64,000 nt of DNA, from the NCBI GenBank assembly GCA_023438065.1, contig JAEXRH010000011.1, positions 1-64,000 on the forward strand. Reading direction: 5' to 3'. This document shows, piece after piece, positions 38,657-47,146 of this stretch. How positions within the stretch are numbered: position 1 is the stretch's first letter; each line of letters opens with the position of its first letter. Both the position numbers and the translations under genes were made by a program. This stretch comes from Spirochaetota bacterium. GTDB taxonomy: Bacteria > Spirochaetota > Spirochaetia > Treponematales > Treponemataceae. Below the pieces are notes generated by a model. The model ran no database searches. It was not told the DNA's origin and saw nothing but the letters and a program-made list of their open reading frames with translations.

Positions 38657-40687
38657 ATGCAATTCCCGTCGTTCACGCACCCCGTTACCGGCATCGCCAT
38701 TCCCGTCGGCGCGCTTCGATCCGAGGAAAGCGCGGGCATCGGGGAATTCCTCGACCTCATACCCTTCGCCGAATTCTGCAAGAAATCGAATATCGACCTG
38801 ATACAACTCCTGCCGGTTAACGACACCGGAACCGAAAGCTCTCCCTACAGCGCCCTCTCCGCCTTCGCGCTCCATCCCGCGTACCTCCGACTCCAGGCGA
38901 TCCCGGAGGCCGCGTGCCTCGCGAAGGATATCGAGGAACTCAGGAAACGGTTCGAGAAAGCGTCCCGTTTCGACTATCGCGCGATCAGGGAGGCGAAGCT
39001 CGACATCCTTCGCCGCGTCTTCGACGTACGCGAAAAAGAGATCGTCGAAAGCTCCGCGCTCGCGCGGTGGATAGAGCGGAATCCCTGGATCGTCGAGTAC
39101 GCGGTATTCATGAACCTCAAAAGGCGCAACTTCGACGCCTCATGGAAGTCCTGGGACAAGATGCGCACCCCGACGCACGCCGAGATCGCGGAGCGCTGGG
39201 AAAGCAGGCAAAAACGGCCTGAGCACCTTTTTTTCGCCTGGATCCAGATGCTCCTCGACGAACAGTTCTCGCTCGCCGTCGCCCGGTGCGGCGAACTCGG
39301 GATAGCGCTCAAGGGTGACATCCCTATCCTGATGAACGAGGATTCCGCGGACGCCTGGGCGAATCCCGAGTTCTTCCGCGACGACCTTCGCGCGGGAAGT
39401 CCCCCCGACGCGATGAACCCCCTCGGGCAGAATTGGGGATTCCCGATCTACAACTGGGACAACCTTCGCGCGAACGGGTATTCCTGGTGGAAGGCGCGCC
39501 TCGCGCACGCCGCGCGCTACTATTCGGCCTATCGCATCGACCACATCCTCGGCTTCTTCCGCATCTGGTCCATTCCCGAGGGCGAAAGAACCGGATGGCT
39601 CGGATGGACGACGCCCCACGAACCGATCACCCAGGCGGAGCTCGCAACGCTCGGCTTCACCGGCGACCGGCTTCGCTGGATATGCGAGCCGCACGTGCCG
39701 ACGAGGGCGGTTGAGGCCGTGAACGGGGGGGACTATCTCGCCGCGCACGGCGCGATGCGAACGCTCATGAACCGCATCGGCGACGAGGAGCTCTGGCTTT
39801 TCCGCGACGAGGTGAAATGCGAGCGGGACATCCTTTCGGCGGGAGTGACCGAGCCGGTGCGCGAGGCGCTCGCGGCCGCCTGGCGCGACCGCATGATGCA
39901 GGTAACCGGCCGCGACGAGCGGGGAAAGCCCCTCTACTCGCCCATATGGAACTTCCGCGACACCACCGCGTGGCGCTCCTTCACCGACGGGGAACGCGGC
40001 GACTTCGAGCGGCTCATCGCCCAAAAGAACCTCGAGAACGAGCGGCTCTGGGAAGAGCAGGCAAGCGAGATTCTGGGAGCCCTCACGGGATCGACCGACA
40101 TGCTCGCGTGCGCCGAGGACCTCGGCAGCGTCCCGGTCTGCGTGCCCGAAACCCTCGCGCGGCTCGGTATCCTCGGACTCAAGGTCATCCGCTGGGAACG
40201 CAAGTGGGACGAGCGGGGACAGCCCTTCCGCCGCGTCGAGGACTATCCCGAAGCCTCCGTCGCGACGACGAGCGTCCACGACTCCTCCACCCTCCGCGGC
40301 TGGTGGGAAAAGGAAGGAGGCGCCGCCGACTTCCTCCGCGCGTGGAAGGACGACGCCGACGCGCTCTCCCCGGACGCGAGGGAACGGTTCCTCTCGCGGT
40401 ACGACGGCGAGACGGCGGCCTTCGCGCTGAGAACCCTCGCGCGCGCGACGAGCCGGCTTTTCATCCTGCCCGCGCAGGACTTCCTCGCGCTCTCCGACGA
40501 CTATCGCCCGGACGACGCCGACGACGAACGGGTCAACGTGCCCGGGACGGTGACCGCGTTCAACTGGACATGGCGGCTTCCCGTCACGATAGAAAAACTC
40601 TCGAAGGACAAAAAACTCACGGACGCGATCGCCCACACGCTCAAGGACAGGCGCTCGCGACACGTCGGCAAAGGAGAGCCCCGATGA
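38657..40687 (+). CDS. malQ: 4-alpha-glucanotransferase (amylomaltase, GH77)
   Basis: This 676-residue enzyme transfers alpha-1,4-glucan segments between maltodextrins. The GH77 catalytic residues are Asp295 (RIDHILGFFRIW), Glu487 (CAEDLGSVP) and Asp542 (VHDSSTLRGWW). The 'RIDHILGFFRIWSIPEG' form and the long insertion between catalytic regions resemble the DPE2-type branch rather than the compact Thermus enzyme, but the N-terminal CBM20 modules of DPE2 are absent. The ATG at 38657 follows GGAGG. Its stop overlaps the start of the next gene (ATGA), so it works with the GH13 protein in glycogen/maltodextrin metabolism. Confidence 0.93.
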   Translation: MQFPSFTHPVTGIAIPVGALRSEESAGIGEFLDLIPFAEFCKKSNIDLIQLLPVNDTGTESSPYSALSAFALHPAYLRLQAIPEAACLAKDIEELRKRFEKASRFDYRAIREAKLDILRRVFDVREKEIVESSALARWIERNPWIVEYAVFMNLKRRNFDASWKSWDKMRTPTHAEIAERWESRQKRPEHLFFAWIQMLLDEQFSLAVARCGELGIALKGDIPILMNEDSADAWANPEFFRDDLRAGSPPDAMNPLGQNWGFPIYNWDNLRANGYSWWKARLAHAARYYSAYRIDHILGFFRIWSIPEGERTGWLGWTTPHEPITQAELATLGFTGDRLRWICEPHVPTRAVEAVNGGDYLAAHGAMRTLMNRIGDEELWLFRDEVKCERDILSAGVTEPVREALAAAWRDRMMQVTGRDERGKPLYSPIWNFRDTTAWRSFTDGERGDFERLIAQKNLENERLWEEQASEILGALTGSTDMLACAEDLGSVPVCVPETLARLGILGLKVIRWERKWDERGQPFRRVEDYPEASVATTSVHDSSTLRGWWEKEGGAADFLRAWKDDADALSPDARERFLSRYDGETAAFALRTLARATSRLFILPAQDFLALSDDYRPDDADDERVNVPGTVTAFNWTWRLPVTIEKLSKDKKLTDAIAHTLKDRRSRHVGKGEPR

Positions 40688-43600
40688 CATCGACGCGATA
40701 CGACTCCGTTCTCCCGATAGGCGCGACCGAATGCGCGGACGCGCGGTTCATGGAATTCCACGTCAGCGCGCGCGTGAGGCGCGAATGCGACTTCGACGAG
40801 TCCCTTTTCGCCTCGAGCGGCAACGTCGTGTTCGCGAACCTCAAGGCGGCGCGGGTTTTCGTCGAGCGCTACAACAAGCGCGTCGACGGGAAACAACACC
40901 CGGAACGGTACCTCAGGGCGGGTCAGCTCAACGCGATGGGGCTCATCGACGAGATATTCCACTATGTCGCGCGGCTCTACCGCGAGCGCGTCCTTTCGAC
41001 CCTCGTGGAAGGCGCCGAGGCGGCCATCGTCCAGTCCATCGGAAAGAGAAAGCTCGACGCGATCCTCCTCGCCTTCGCGACCGAGTTTCCCGCGATGGCC
41101 GTATACCGGGGAAAGACCGACCCCGAGACCTGGCTCGCGGGAACGGGCGAGCACGGGATAGCGAACAGGCTCATCGCGCTCGAGGAACTCGCGCTCCTCC
41201 GCCTCGCGAACGAGAATCCCGCCTTCGAGCCGTTCTTCCCGATCTTCTCGGAATCCGTCCTCAAGGAGCTCGACGGATACGCGGAGGCATGGGACGCGTT
41301 CAGGACCTACTCCGCGCTCAATCCCCCCTTCGGCCCCGAAGGACTCGATCTCGTCTCGATGCTCAAGGCGCCGGTTAACTTCTCGCCCTACGACCTGAAG
41401 GGTCAGCTCGAGTATATCCGCACCCGATGGGGCGACCTCCTCGGGGAGTGGCTCTCGAGACTCCTCGCGGGCATCGACACGATAGCCGAGGAGGAGAAAG
41501 CCGGATGGTCCGGCGGCGGCGGAGTCGCCGGCTACCCCGACATGAGCGCCTACGAGTTCGGCGAAATCAGCAAGGAATACGAGCGTTTCAGCCCCGACCG
41601 CGAGTGGATGCCGAACGTCGTTCTCATGGCAAAGAGCGCGCTCGTGTGGCTCGACCAGCTCTCGAAAAAGTACGGACGGGAAATCAAAAGACTCGACCAG
41701 ATCCCGGACGAGGAGCTCGACGAACTCGCCGCCGCGGGCTTCACCGGCCTCTGGCTCATCGGACTCTGGGAACGATCGAAGGCGAGCGCGCGCATCAAGC
41801 AGATTTGCGGCAACCCAGAGGCCGCGGCGAGCGCGTACAGCCTCGACGACTACGAGATCGCGGGCGAGCTCGGCGGTTGGGGCGCGCTCGACAACCTCCG
41901 CGCCAGGGCCTGGCGGCGCGGCATCCGAATGGCGAGCGACATGGTCCCGAACCACACCGGCATGGACGCGAAGTGGGTAGTCGAGAAACCCGATCTTTTC
42001 GTGCAGACGCGCGAGTGTCCCTTTCCCGGCTACGACTTCAACGGCGAGAACCTCTCGCACGACGGTCGCGTCGGCGTCTACCTCGAGAACCATTACTACT
42101 CGAAGACGGACTGCGCCGTCGTCTTCAAGCGCGTCGACAACGCGACCGGCGACACGCGCTACATCTACCACGGGAACGACGGCACCGGCATGCCCTGGAA
42201 CGATACCGCGCAGATCGACTTCCTCAACCCCGAGGCGCGCGAGGAGGTCATCCAGAAGATCCTCCACGTCGCCGGGAACTTCCCGATCATCCGGTTCGAC
42301 GCCGCGATGGTGCTCGCGAAGAAACACATCCAGCGCCTGTGGTACCCTGAGCCCGGCAAGGGCGGGGACATCGCGAGCCGATCCCAGCACTCGCTCACGC
42401 GCGACGAGTTCGAGCGGCGCATACCGGAGGAATTCTGGCGCGAGGTGGTCGACCGCTGCGCGCGGGAAATCCCGGACACGCTTCTCCTCGCCGAAGCCTT
42501 CTGGATGATGGAAGGATACTTCGTCCGAACCCTCGGCATGCACCGGGTGTACAACTCCGCGTTCATGAACATGCTCAAGCGCGAGGATAACGCGAAGTAC
42601 CGGACGACGATCAAGAACACCCTCGAGTTCGATCCCGAGATCCTCAAGCGGTACGTCAACTTCATGAACAACCCCGACGAGGAGACGGCCGTCGCGCAGT
42701 TCGGCGCGGGCGACAAATACTTCGGCGTATGCACGATGATGGTCGCGATGCCCGGCCTCCCGATGTTCGGCCACGGTCAGATCGAGGGCTTCGAGGAAAA
42801 ATACGGGATGGAATACCGGCGCGCGTACCGCGACGAAGTCCCGAACGAGGGACTCGTCGAGCGTCACCGCCGCGAGATCTTTCCGCTCATGAAAAAACGC
42901 TGGCTCTTCGCGGGAGTCGGGAATTTCTTCCTCTACGATTTTTTCGAGAACGGACACGTGAACGAAAACGTCTTCGCCTGGTCGAACATGGCGGGGCACG
43001 AGCGCGCGCTCATCCTCTACAACAACGTCTACGGCCAGGCAAACGGCTGGGTAAAGACCTCGGTCGCGTACGCGGTAAAGAACCCGGACGGCTCGAAGAG
43101 CCTCGCGCGGAAAGGGCTCGCCGAGGCCCTCGCGCTCACCGTCCGGCCCGACCGCTATTGCGTCATGCAGGAGCAGCGCACCGCGCTCTGGTTTATCCGA
43201 ACGACGGAGGAGATCGAGGCGAACGGACTTTACGCGCATCTTGACGGATTCCAGACGCAGGCGTTCGGCAATTTCTACGAGGTCGACGACGACGGGGCGC
43301 AAACATGGACGACCCTATACGGAATCCTCGCGGGCCGCGGAATCCGCGACGTGCATATGGGCCTCCAGAATATCCGGTACCGCGATCTCTATCTCGCGCT
43401 GTCCGCGCTCGCCTCGCCCGCCTATTTCAAGGCCTTCCGCGATCGCGCGATCGCCCACCATGACGCCGATAAGCGGGATCCGAACCGCGCGTCTCCGGGC
43501 GGCGCCTTCGTGGCCTCGCTCGAGACGAGCGCCCGCGCCTTTTTTCGGGAAGCGCTCGCCCTTATCGCGAAAGAACGCCCGGACGCGCGGATCGACGCTC

Positions 43601-44439
43601 GCGCGGGCGTGGTGCCGAAGACCGGAACGGCAAAAAGCGCCTCACGGACGAAGCCCGCGCCGGACGAAGCCGCGGATCGCGCATGGGGATACCTCTCCCG
43701 CTCGCTTTCACGGCTTCTCTCGCTGGGAGAGCGCAAGATCGTCAAAAAGGAAGGTCGCGCGCGAAAGGCAGCAGGGGAGCGTCTTCTCGACTCCTTCGCG
43801 ATCGAATACGTCGACGATCCTTCAAAGGCCATCGCCGTAGCAGCGGCGCTCATCCTTCACTCGGTCCGCTTCCTGGTGCCGAAAGGCGATCCCGCCGTCG
43901 CGCGGGCGACGATCGACGCATGGAGCCTCCCGCGGAAGCTGGCCGATCTCGTGGAGGATTACGGAATCAAGGCGACCGTCTTCGCGGAAAGGGTTGAATC
44001 CTTCGCGGACGCGCTCATTCTCGCCGACCTCGGGGGAACGACCGCGAAAAAAACGGCTGCGCTCGTGTCGGGGATCTTCGCCGACAAGCGCCTTTCCGCG
44101 CGCGCCCGGGTGCATGAATGGGACGGGGTCGAGTGGTTCGGGAAGGAAGAGGCAGAGTCGCTCGTCGACGACTGTCTCCTTCTCCAAGCCCTGTGCGCCG
44201 AACCCAAGGACTCCCTCGCGGATCTCGCCGGCATCCGGGACCTTGTCATCGACGCGTTCTCCGGCTCGGGATACCGCGTCGCGGCGATACGCGAAGCATT
44301 CCCGGAAGGGGGACAGGCGGGAAGGAAAACGGGACGCCCGAACGGTTCCCGCGTCGCGAAGCCGTCTGTGCTCGCCGCCCTCGCCTCTTTCTGGCGGAAG
44401 GCGGTCGGCACGATAACGGGAAAGAAAGCGAACGACTGA
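40684..44439 (+). CDS. Giant alpha-amylase-family (GH13) protein, 1251 aa
   Basis: The protein has a GH13 catalytic barrel in its middle, flanked by an N-terminal extension of about 330 residues and a C-terminal, mostly helical region of about 390 residues with no recognised domain. GH13 region I is DMVPNHTG (Asp419), region II IIRFDAAMVL (nucleophile Asp539), region III LLAEAFW (Glu604) and region IV FMNNPDEET (Asp665). In region IV the usual NHD is NPD, so the substrate-binding His is lost. No signal peptide is seen, so it is cytoplasmic. Translational overlap with malQ suggests a joint role in alpha-glucan turnover. The exact activity (amylase, transferase or phosphorylase-like) is unknown. 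Confidence 0.85.
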   Translation: MTSTRYDSVLPIGATECADARFMEFHVSARVRRECDFDESLFASSGNVVFANLKAARVFVERYNKRVDGKQHPERYLRAGQLNAMGLIDEIFHYVARLYRERVLSTLVEGAEAAIVQSIGKRKLDAILLAFATEFPAMAVYRGKTDPETWLAGTGEHGIANRLIALEELALLRLANENPAFEPFFPIFSESVLKELDGYAEAWDAFRTYSALNPPFGPEGLDLVSMLKAPVNFSPYDLKGQLEYIRTRWGDLLGEWLSRLLAGIDTIAEEEKAGWSGGGGVAGYPDMSAYEFGEISKEYERFSPDREWMPNVVLMAKSALVWLDQLSKKYGREIKRLDQIPDEELDELAAAGFTGLWLIGLWERSKASARIKQICGNPEAAASAYSLDDYEIAGELGGWGALDNLRARAWRRGIRMASDMVPNHTGMDAKWVVEKPDLFVQTRECPFPGYDFNGENLSHDGRVGVYLENHYYSKTDCAVVFKRVDNATGDTRYIYHGNDGTGMPWNDTAQIDFLNPEAREEVIQKILHVAGNFPIIRFDAAMVLAKKHIQRLWYPEPGKGGDIASRSQHSLTRDEFERRIPEEFWREVVDRCAREIPDTLLLAEAFWMMEGYFVRTLGMHRVYNSAFMNMLKREDNAKYRTTIKNTLEFDPEILKRYVNFMNNPDEETAVAQFGAGDKYFGVCTMMVAMPGLPMFGHGQIEGFEEKYGMEYRRAYRDEVPNEGLVERHRREIFPLMKKRWLFAGVGNFFLYDFFENGHVNENVFAWSNMAGHERALILYNNVYGQANGWVKTSVAYAVKNPDGSKSLARKGLAEALALTVRPDRYCVMQEQRTALWFIRTTEEIEANGLYAHLDGFQTQAFGNFYEVDDDGAQTWTTLYGILAGRGIRDVHMGLQNIRYRDLYLALSALASPAYFKAFRDRAIAHHDADKRDPNRASPGGAFVASLETSARAFFREALALIAKERPDARIDARAGVVPKTGTAKSASRTKPAPDEAADRAWGYLSRSLSRLLSLGERKIVKKEGRARKAAGERLLDSFAIEYVDDPSKAIAVAAALILHSVRFLVPKGDPAVARATIDAWSLPRKLADLVEDYGIKATVFAERVESFADALILADLGGTTAKKTAALVSGIFADKRLSARARVHEWDGVEWFGKEEAESLVDDCLLLQALCAEPKDSLADLAGIRDLVIDAFSGSGYRVAAIREAFPEGGQAGRKTGRPNGSRVAKPSVLAALASFWRKAVGTITGKKAND

Positions 44440-44520
44440 TCCCCGGCGCGCGATGACGCCGAAGGCGAGGCTCCCGCGAGCAAAGGGCATCGCTCCCGTA
44501 ACGGGAGCCGGTAGCGCAAA

Positions 44521-44557
44521 AAAAAACCGACCGGCGGTTTCCGTCGGTCGGTTTTTT
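44521..44557. terminator. Bidirectional terminator between the GH13 gene and the small ORF
   Basis: AAAAAACCGACC (44521-44532) pairs with GGTCGGTTTTTT (44546-44557). The A-run and T-run flank the GC stem on both strands, and convergent genes end on each side. Confidence 0.9.
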
Positions 44558-44584
44558 CAATGAATCGTTGATCGTAAAAAACGG

Positions 44585-44719
44585 TTAACTTTGTTGCGCG
44601 TTTTCTTGTGCGTACTTTTTGAATTCCTCAATCGACATCTTGTCGGAATACAAGGGATACAATGCTTCCACCAATTCGTCGAGAGTGTCGAACTTAGCTC
44701 CGTCAAGCTTAAAGGCCAT
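44585..44719 (-). CDS. Small acidic protein, 44 aa
   Basis: This short ORF begins MAFKLDGAKFDTLDELVEAL, continues YPLYSDKMSIEEFKKYAQEN and ends AQQS. It has an ATG with GGGGGTGG 5 nt upstream, a promoter with TTGCGC-17-TATACT, and a terminator after the stop. It is predicted helical and soluble. Base composition is lower in GC than the neighbours. I know no family with certainty; it resembles small conserved hypothetical proteins of spirochaetes. Confidence 0.75.
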   Translation of the reverse strand: MAFKLDGAKFDTLDELVEALYPLYSDKMSIEEFKKYAQENAQQS

Positions 44720-44744
44720 TAGCCACCCCCTGCAGTTTCAATAA

Positions 44745-44773
44745 AGTATACCGATTTTCCGATACGCGCGCAA
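44745..44773 (-). promoter_or_regulatory. Promoter of the 44-aa ORF
   Basis: Minus strand: TTGCGC (44768-44773), 17 bp, TATACT (44745-44750); the leader is about 19 nt with a Shine-Dalgarno. Confidence 0.6.
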
Positions 44774-44800
44774 GGACAGAATATCCGTCGACGAGTGAAA

Positions 44801-46111
44801 TCAGGAAAACTCCCTAAGGACTTCCACGAGCCTTTCCCGATCGTTCGGGATTACCCGCGCGCCCGACACCGGGTCTTTCGCGGAGCGCATGAAGTCGGGA
44901 ACGGGAGGGGTCACGCCGCAAATGGCCCCGACAAGCTCGCGCTGGAACGCGGGATGGTCCTTCGATACCAGCACGACGGTTCCCTCGTCCGAGTTGACGC
45001 GATCGGCGAAGGTATCAGCCGCCGCGAGGGCGGTCGCCGCCGAAGGATCGAGGGCGACGCCGTACCGTTCCCAAACCTCGCGAATCTTCGCGGGAGCCGA
45101 CGCCCGGTCAACCTCCGCGGGAAACACGAGGCCGCTCAGCATGAGCGAATTGACCGCGAAAACCTGCTCGAGCCGCTCGATGTTCGAGGGCTCAACCGGG
45201 TCCGAGGGCCCGCGCCGGGAAAGCGGGGTACCCGAGTCCTTGCAGAAGCAGCGACCGGCCTGGTCGCAAAGAAGAGCGGGAGTCGCGTCGGTGATGAAGC
45301 CGTTGACGGGCAGGGAGAATTTCCACGCGTAGAGACCGGCAACGAGATTTCCGTAGTTGCCCGACGGAACGGCGTAAAAGATATCCCCGAGAACCTGACG
45401 CTTGATGCGGGTGAACGCGTACATGTAGAAAAAGGTTTGGGGAAGGATGCGCCCGATATTCATCGTGTTCGCGAGGGTTAGCCCGTGTCTCTCCACGAGC
45501 GCGCGATCGCCGTAGACGCCCCGCACGAGCGCCTGCGCGTCCGCGAGCGTTCCCTCGATCTCGACGGGATACACGTTGCCGCCGTTCCAGGCGAGGTGGG
45601 CCGGGTCAAGGCCGGCGAGCGTTCCCTTCGGGTACACGAGAATCGCCTTCAAGCGTGTCTTCCCCGCGAAGGCCGCTGCCATGCTCCGGCCGCTCATCCC
45701 GGCGGTCGCGGCGAGAACGGTGGCGCCCCGATCCTCTATCGTCAGGATGTGCTCGAGCGCGGAAGCGAGCCAGAGAAAGCCGAAATCCTTGTGGCACCCG
45801 GTAGGCCCGTGAAAGAGCTCGAGGGAATACAGGCGTTCGTCAAGCCGCCTGAGCTCGGGGGAAAATCCGGAAAACGCGGCGGCGGCGATGCGCTCGGAAA
45901 CGACGGGACTGAGCTCGTTCTTGAGGAGCGCCGAGGTAAGGGTTCCCGCGATCGACGCGAACGAGGTTTTATCGTCCATATACATGATCCAGGGACGCAG
46001 ATCCTCCTCGCGCGCGGGCACGTAAAGGCCGCCGTCACGGGGCATGCAGTCGAGCACCGCGTCTCGAAAGCGAACGATGCGAGCGGGATCGCGCGTACTG
46101 ACGAGTTCCAT
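44801..46111 (-). CDS. thrC: Threonine synthase
   Basis: The 436-residue PLP enzyme converts O-phosphohomoserine to threonine. The PLP-binding Lys is in ELFHGPTGCHKDFGFLWLA, in place of the commoner GPTLAFKD. 'SGRSMAAAFAGKTRLKAILVYPKG', 'VYPVEIEGTLADAQALV' and 'VPSGNYGNLVAGLYAWKFSLPVNGFI' are the family motifs of the E. coli-type (short) enzyme. GGAGGA precedes the ATG. The gene appears monocistronic; no thrA or thrB is in the window. Confidence 0.94.
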   Translation of the reverse strand: MELVSTRDPARIVRFRDAVLDCMPRDGGLYVPAREEDLRPWIMYMDDKTSFASIAGTLTSALLKNELSPVVSERIAAAAFSGFSPELRRLDERLYSLELFHGPTGCHKDFGFLWLASALEHILTIEDRGATVLAATAGMSGRSMAAAFAGKTRLKAILVYPKGTLAGLDPAHLAWNGGNVYPVEIEGTLADAQALVRGVYGDRALVERHGLTLANTMNIGRILPQTFFYMYAFTRIKRQVLGDIFYAVPSGNYGNLVAGLYAWKFSLPVNGFITDATPALLCDQAGRCFCKDSGTPLSRRGPSDPVEPSNIERLEQVFAVNSLMLSGLVFPAEVDRASAPAKIREVWERYGVALDPSAATALAAADTFADRVNSDEGTVVLVSKDHPAFQRELVGAICGVTPPVPDFMRSAKDPVSGARVIPNDRERLVEVLREFS

Positions 46112-46154
46112 CGATTCCTCCGGGGTGTATGATACCAGTATACGCCTTTTTTTG

Positions 46155-47060
46155 CTATCTTTCAGAGCCGGGCGCGTACCCCTTCTTGCCGACCCGGTAT
46201 TTCTCCACGAACCCGACCGGGCGATAGGTCATCTTCGCTTGCCGCATTCCCTCGTCCCCGAGATCCTGCTCGCGATTGACGAACTCGACCGACTCGGGAA
46301 GGTATTGGGCAAAAGCGTAATTGATGTATTGATAGGCCCCGCGGTAATCCGTCCGGGCCTTCTCGAAGTGCACCGCGGCGATTCTCCCTCCGGCGACCAT
46401 CTCCGCGAGCGTCCAGGCGACGGGCACCCCGTCGACGTAGAGGACGAGCCCGGTCATCTCGAACTGCTCCATGAGCTCGAGCGCCTCCTTCGCGGCGCGG
46501 TAATCGGTGTCCTCGGGCCTCTCCTCGAGCGAAACCCAATACTCGAGCACGGCGAGGGCGTCGGCCCTGGTCGTCCGGTCGAGGGCCTTGAGCGAGTGAT
46601 CGGGATACGAAAGCTCGAACGCGTTCACGTGGTTTTTCTTCTTGTGGAATTTCTTGCCCGACAGGGTCGCGAGTTCGCTCCGAAGGTAAAGATAGTCGAA
46701 ATTGTCCCGGTCGCTCTCGATGGCGTAGCCGGCGGCCTCGATGGCCGCGCGGTTCTGCTCGACGAATGCCGGGGAGATGAGCTTCCAGTAATCGTGTTCC
46801 CGGAAGAGCTCGTCGATGGTGTCCATCCCGGTCGAGCAGCACGGCGTCAGGAAGAAACGCTTCCCGTCGCGCCTGCCGGAGACCACCAGAAAGCAATCCC
46901 TGATCGAGACGCGATAATCGTATCGCTCGCGAAAGAGATAGAGTCCGGCGAAGCAGTATTCGGAAACCCCGTCCGGGAGCTTGACCAGAAACGGCGAGAT
47001 TTCGCGAGCCATCTCGAGCGAGATCGGCGCAAACTCGGGATACGCGGGTATGGTGTGCAT
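46155..47060 (-). CDS. DUF2156 (LPG synthase C-terminal-like) protein
   Basis: This 301-residue protein matches the DUF2156 GNAT-type double-acyltransferase fold: 'FDYLYLRSELATLSGKKFHKKKNHVNAF', 'TGLVLYVDGVPVAWTLAEMVAGGRIAAVHFEKARTDYRGAYQYINYAFAQYLP' and 'EFVNREQDLGDEGMRQAKMTYRPVGFVEKY'. The relatives are the soluble half of lysyl-phosphatidylglycerol synthase; no membrane flippase half is present here. The acyl donor and acceptor are unknown. I chose the ATG at 47060; a candidate promoter ends 6 nt upstream. Confidence 0.82.
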   Translation of the reverse strand: MHTIPAYPEFAPISLEMAREISPFLVKLPDGVSEYCFAGLYLFRERYDYRVSIRDCFLVVSGRRDGKRFFLTPCCSTGMDTIDELFREHDYWKLISPAFVEQNRAAIEAAGYAIESDRDNFDYLYLRSELATLSGKKFHKKKNHVNAFELSYPDHSLKALDRTTRADALAVLEYWVSLEERPEDTDYRAAKEALELMEQFEMTGLVLYVDGVPVAWTLAEMVAGGRIAAVHFEKARTDYRGAYQYINYAFAQYLPESVEFVNREQDLGDEGMRQAKMTYRPVGFVEKYRVGKKGYAPGSER

Positions 47061-47095
47061 GTTTAAAAGGTATCGCTTTCCCCTCCCGTTGGCAA
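47061..47095 (-). promoter_or_regulatory. Promoter of DUF2156 gene, leaderless geometry
   Basis: Minus strand: TTGCCA (47090-47095), 17 bp, TACCTT (47067-47072), 6 nt, ATG. The -10 is weak. Confidence 0.4.
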
Positions 47096-47110
47096 GGACT
47101 ATGGATGACA

Positions 47111-47139
47111 TTGACGACCCCGTTCAAATATCGTAGTCT
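47111..47139 (+). promoter_or_regulatory. pepT-murA promoter, leaderless geometry
   Basis: TTGACG (47111-47116), 17 bp, TAGTCT (47134-47139), 7 nt, ATG. Confidence 0.5.
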
Positions 47140-47146
47140 TTCGCTC

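Noticed and set aside
40501..43302. 933-codon open frame on the minus strand opposite the GH13 gene
   Set aside because: It is antisense to a gene with intact GH13 motifs; long antisense frames arise from the GC-rich third-position bias. The translation is Arg/Glu/Val-rich with no motif.
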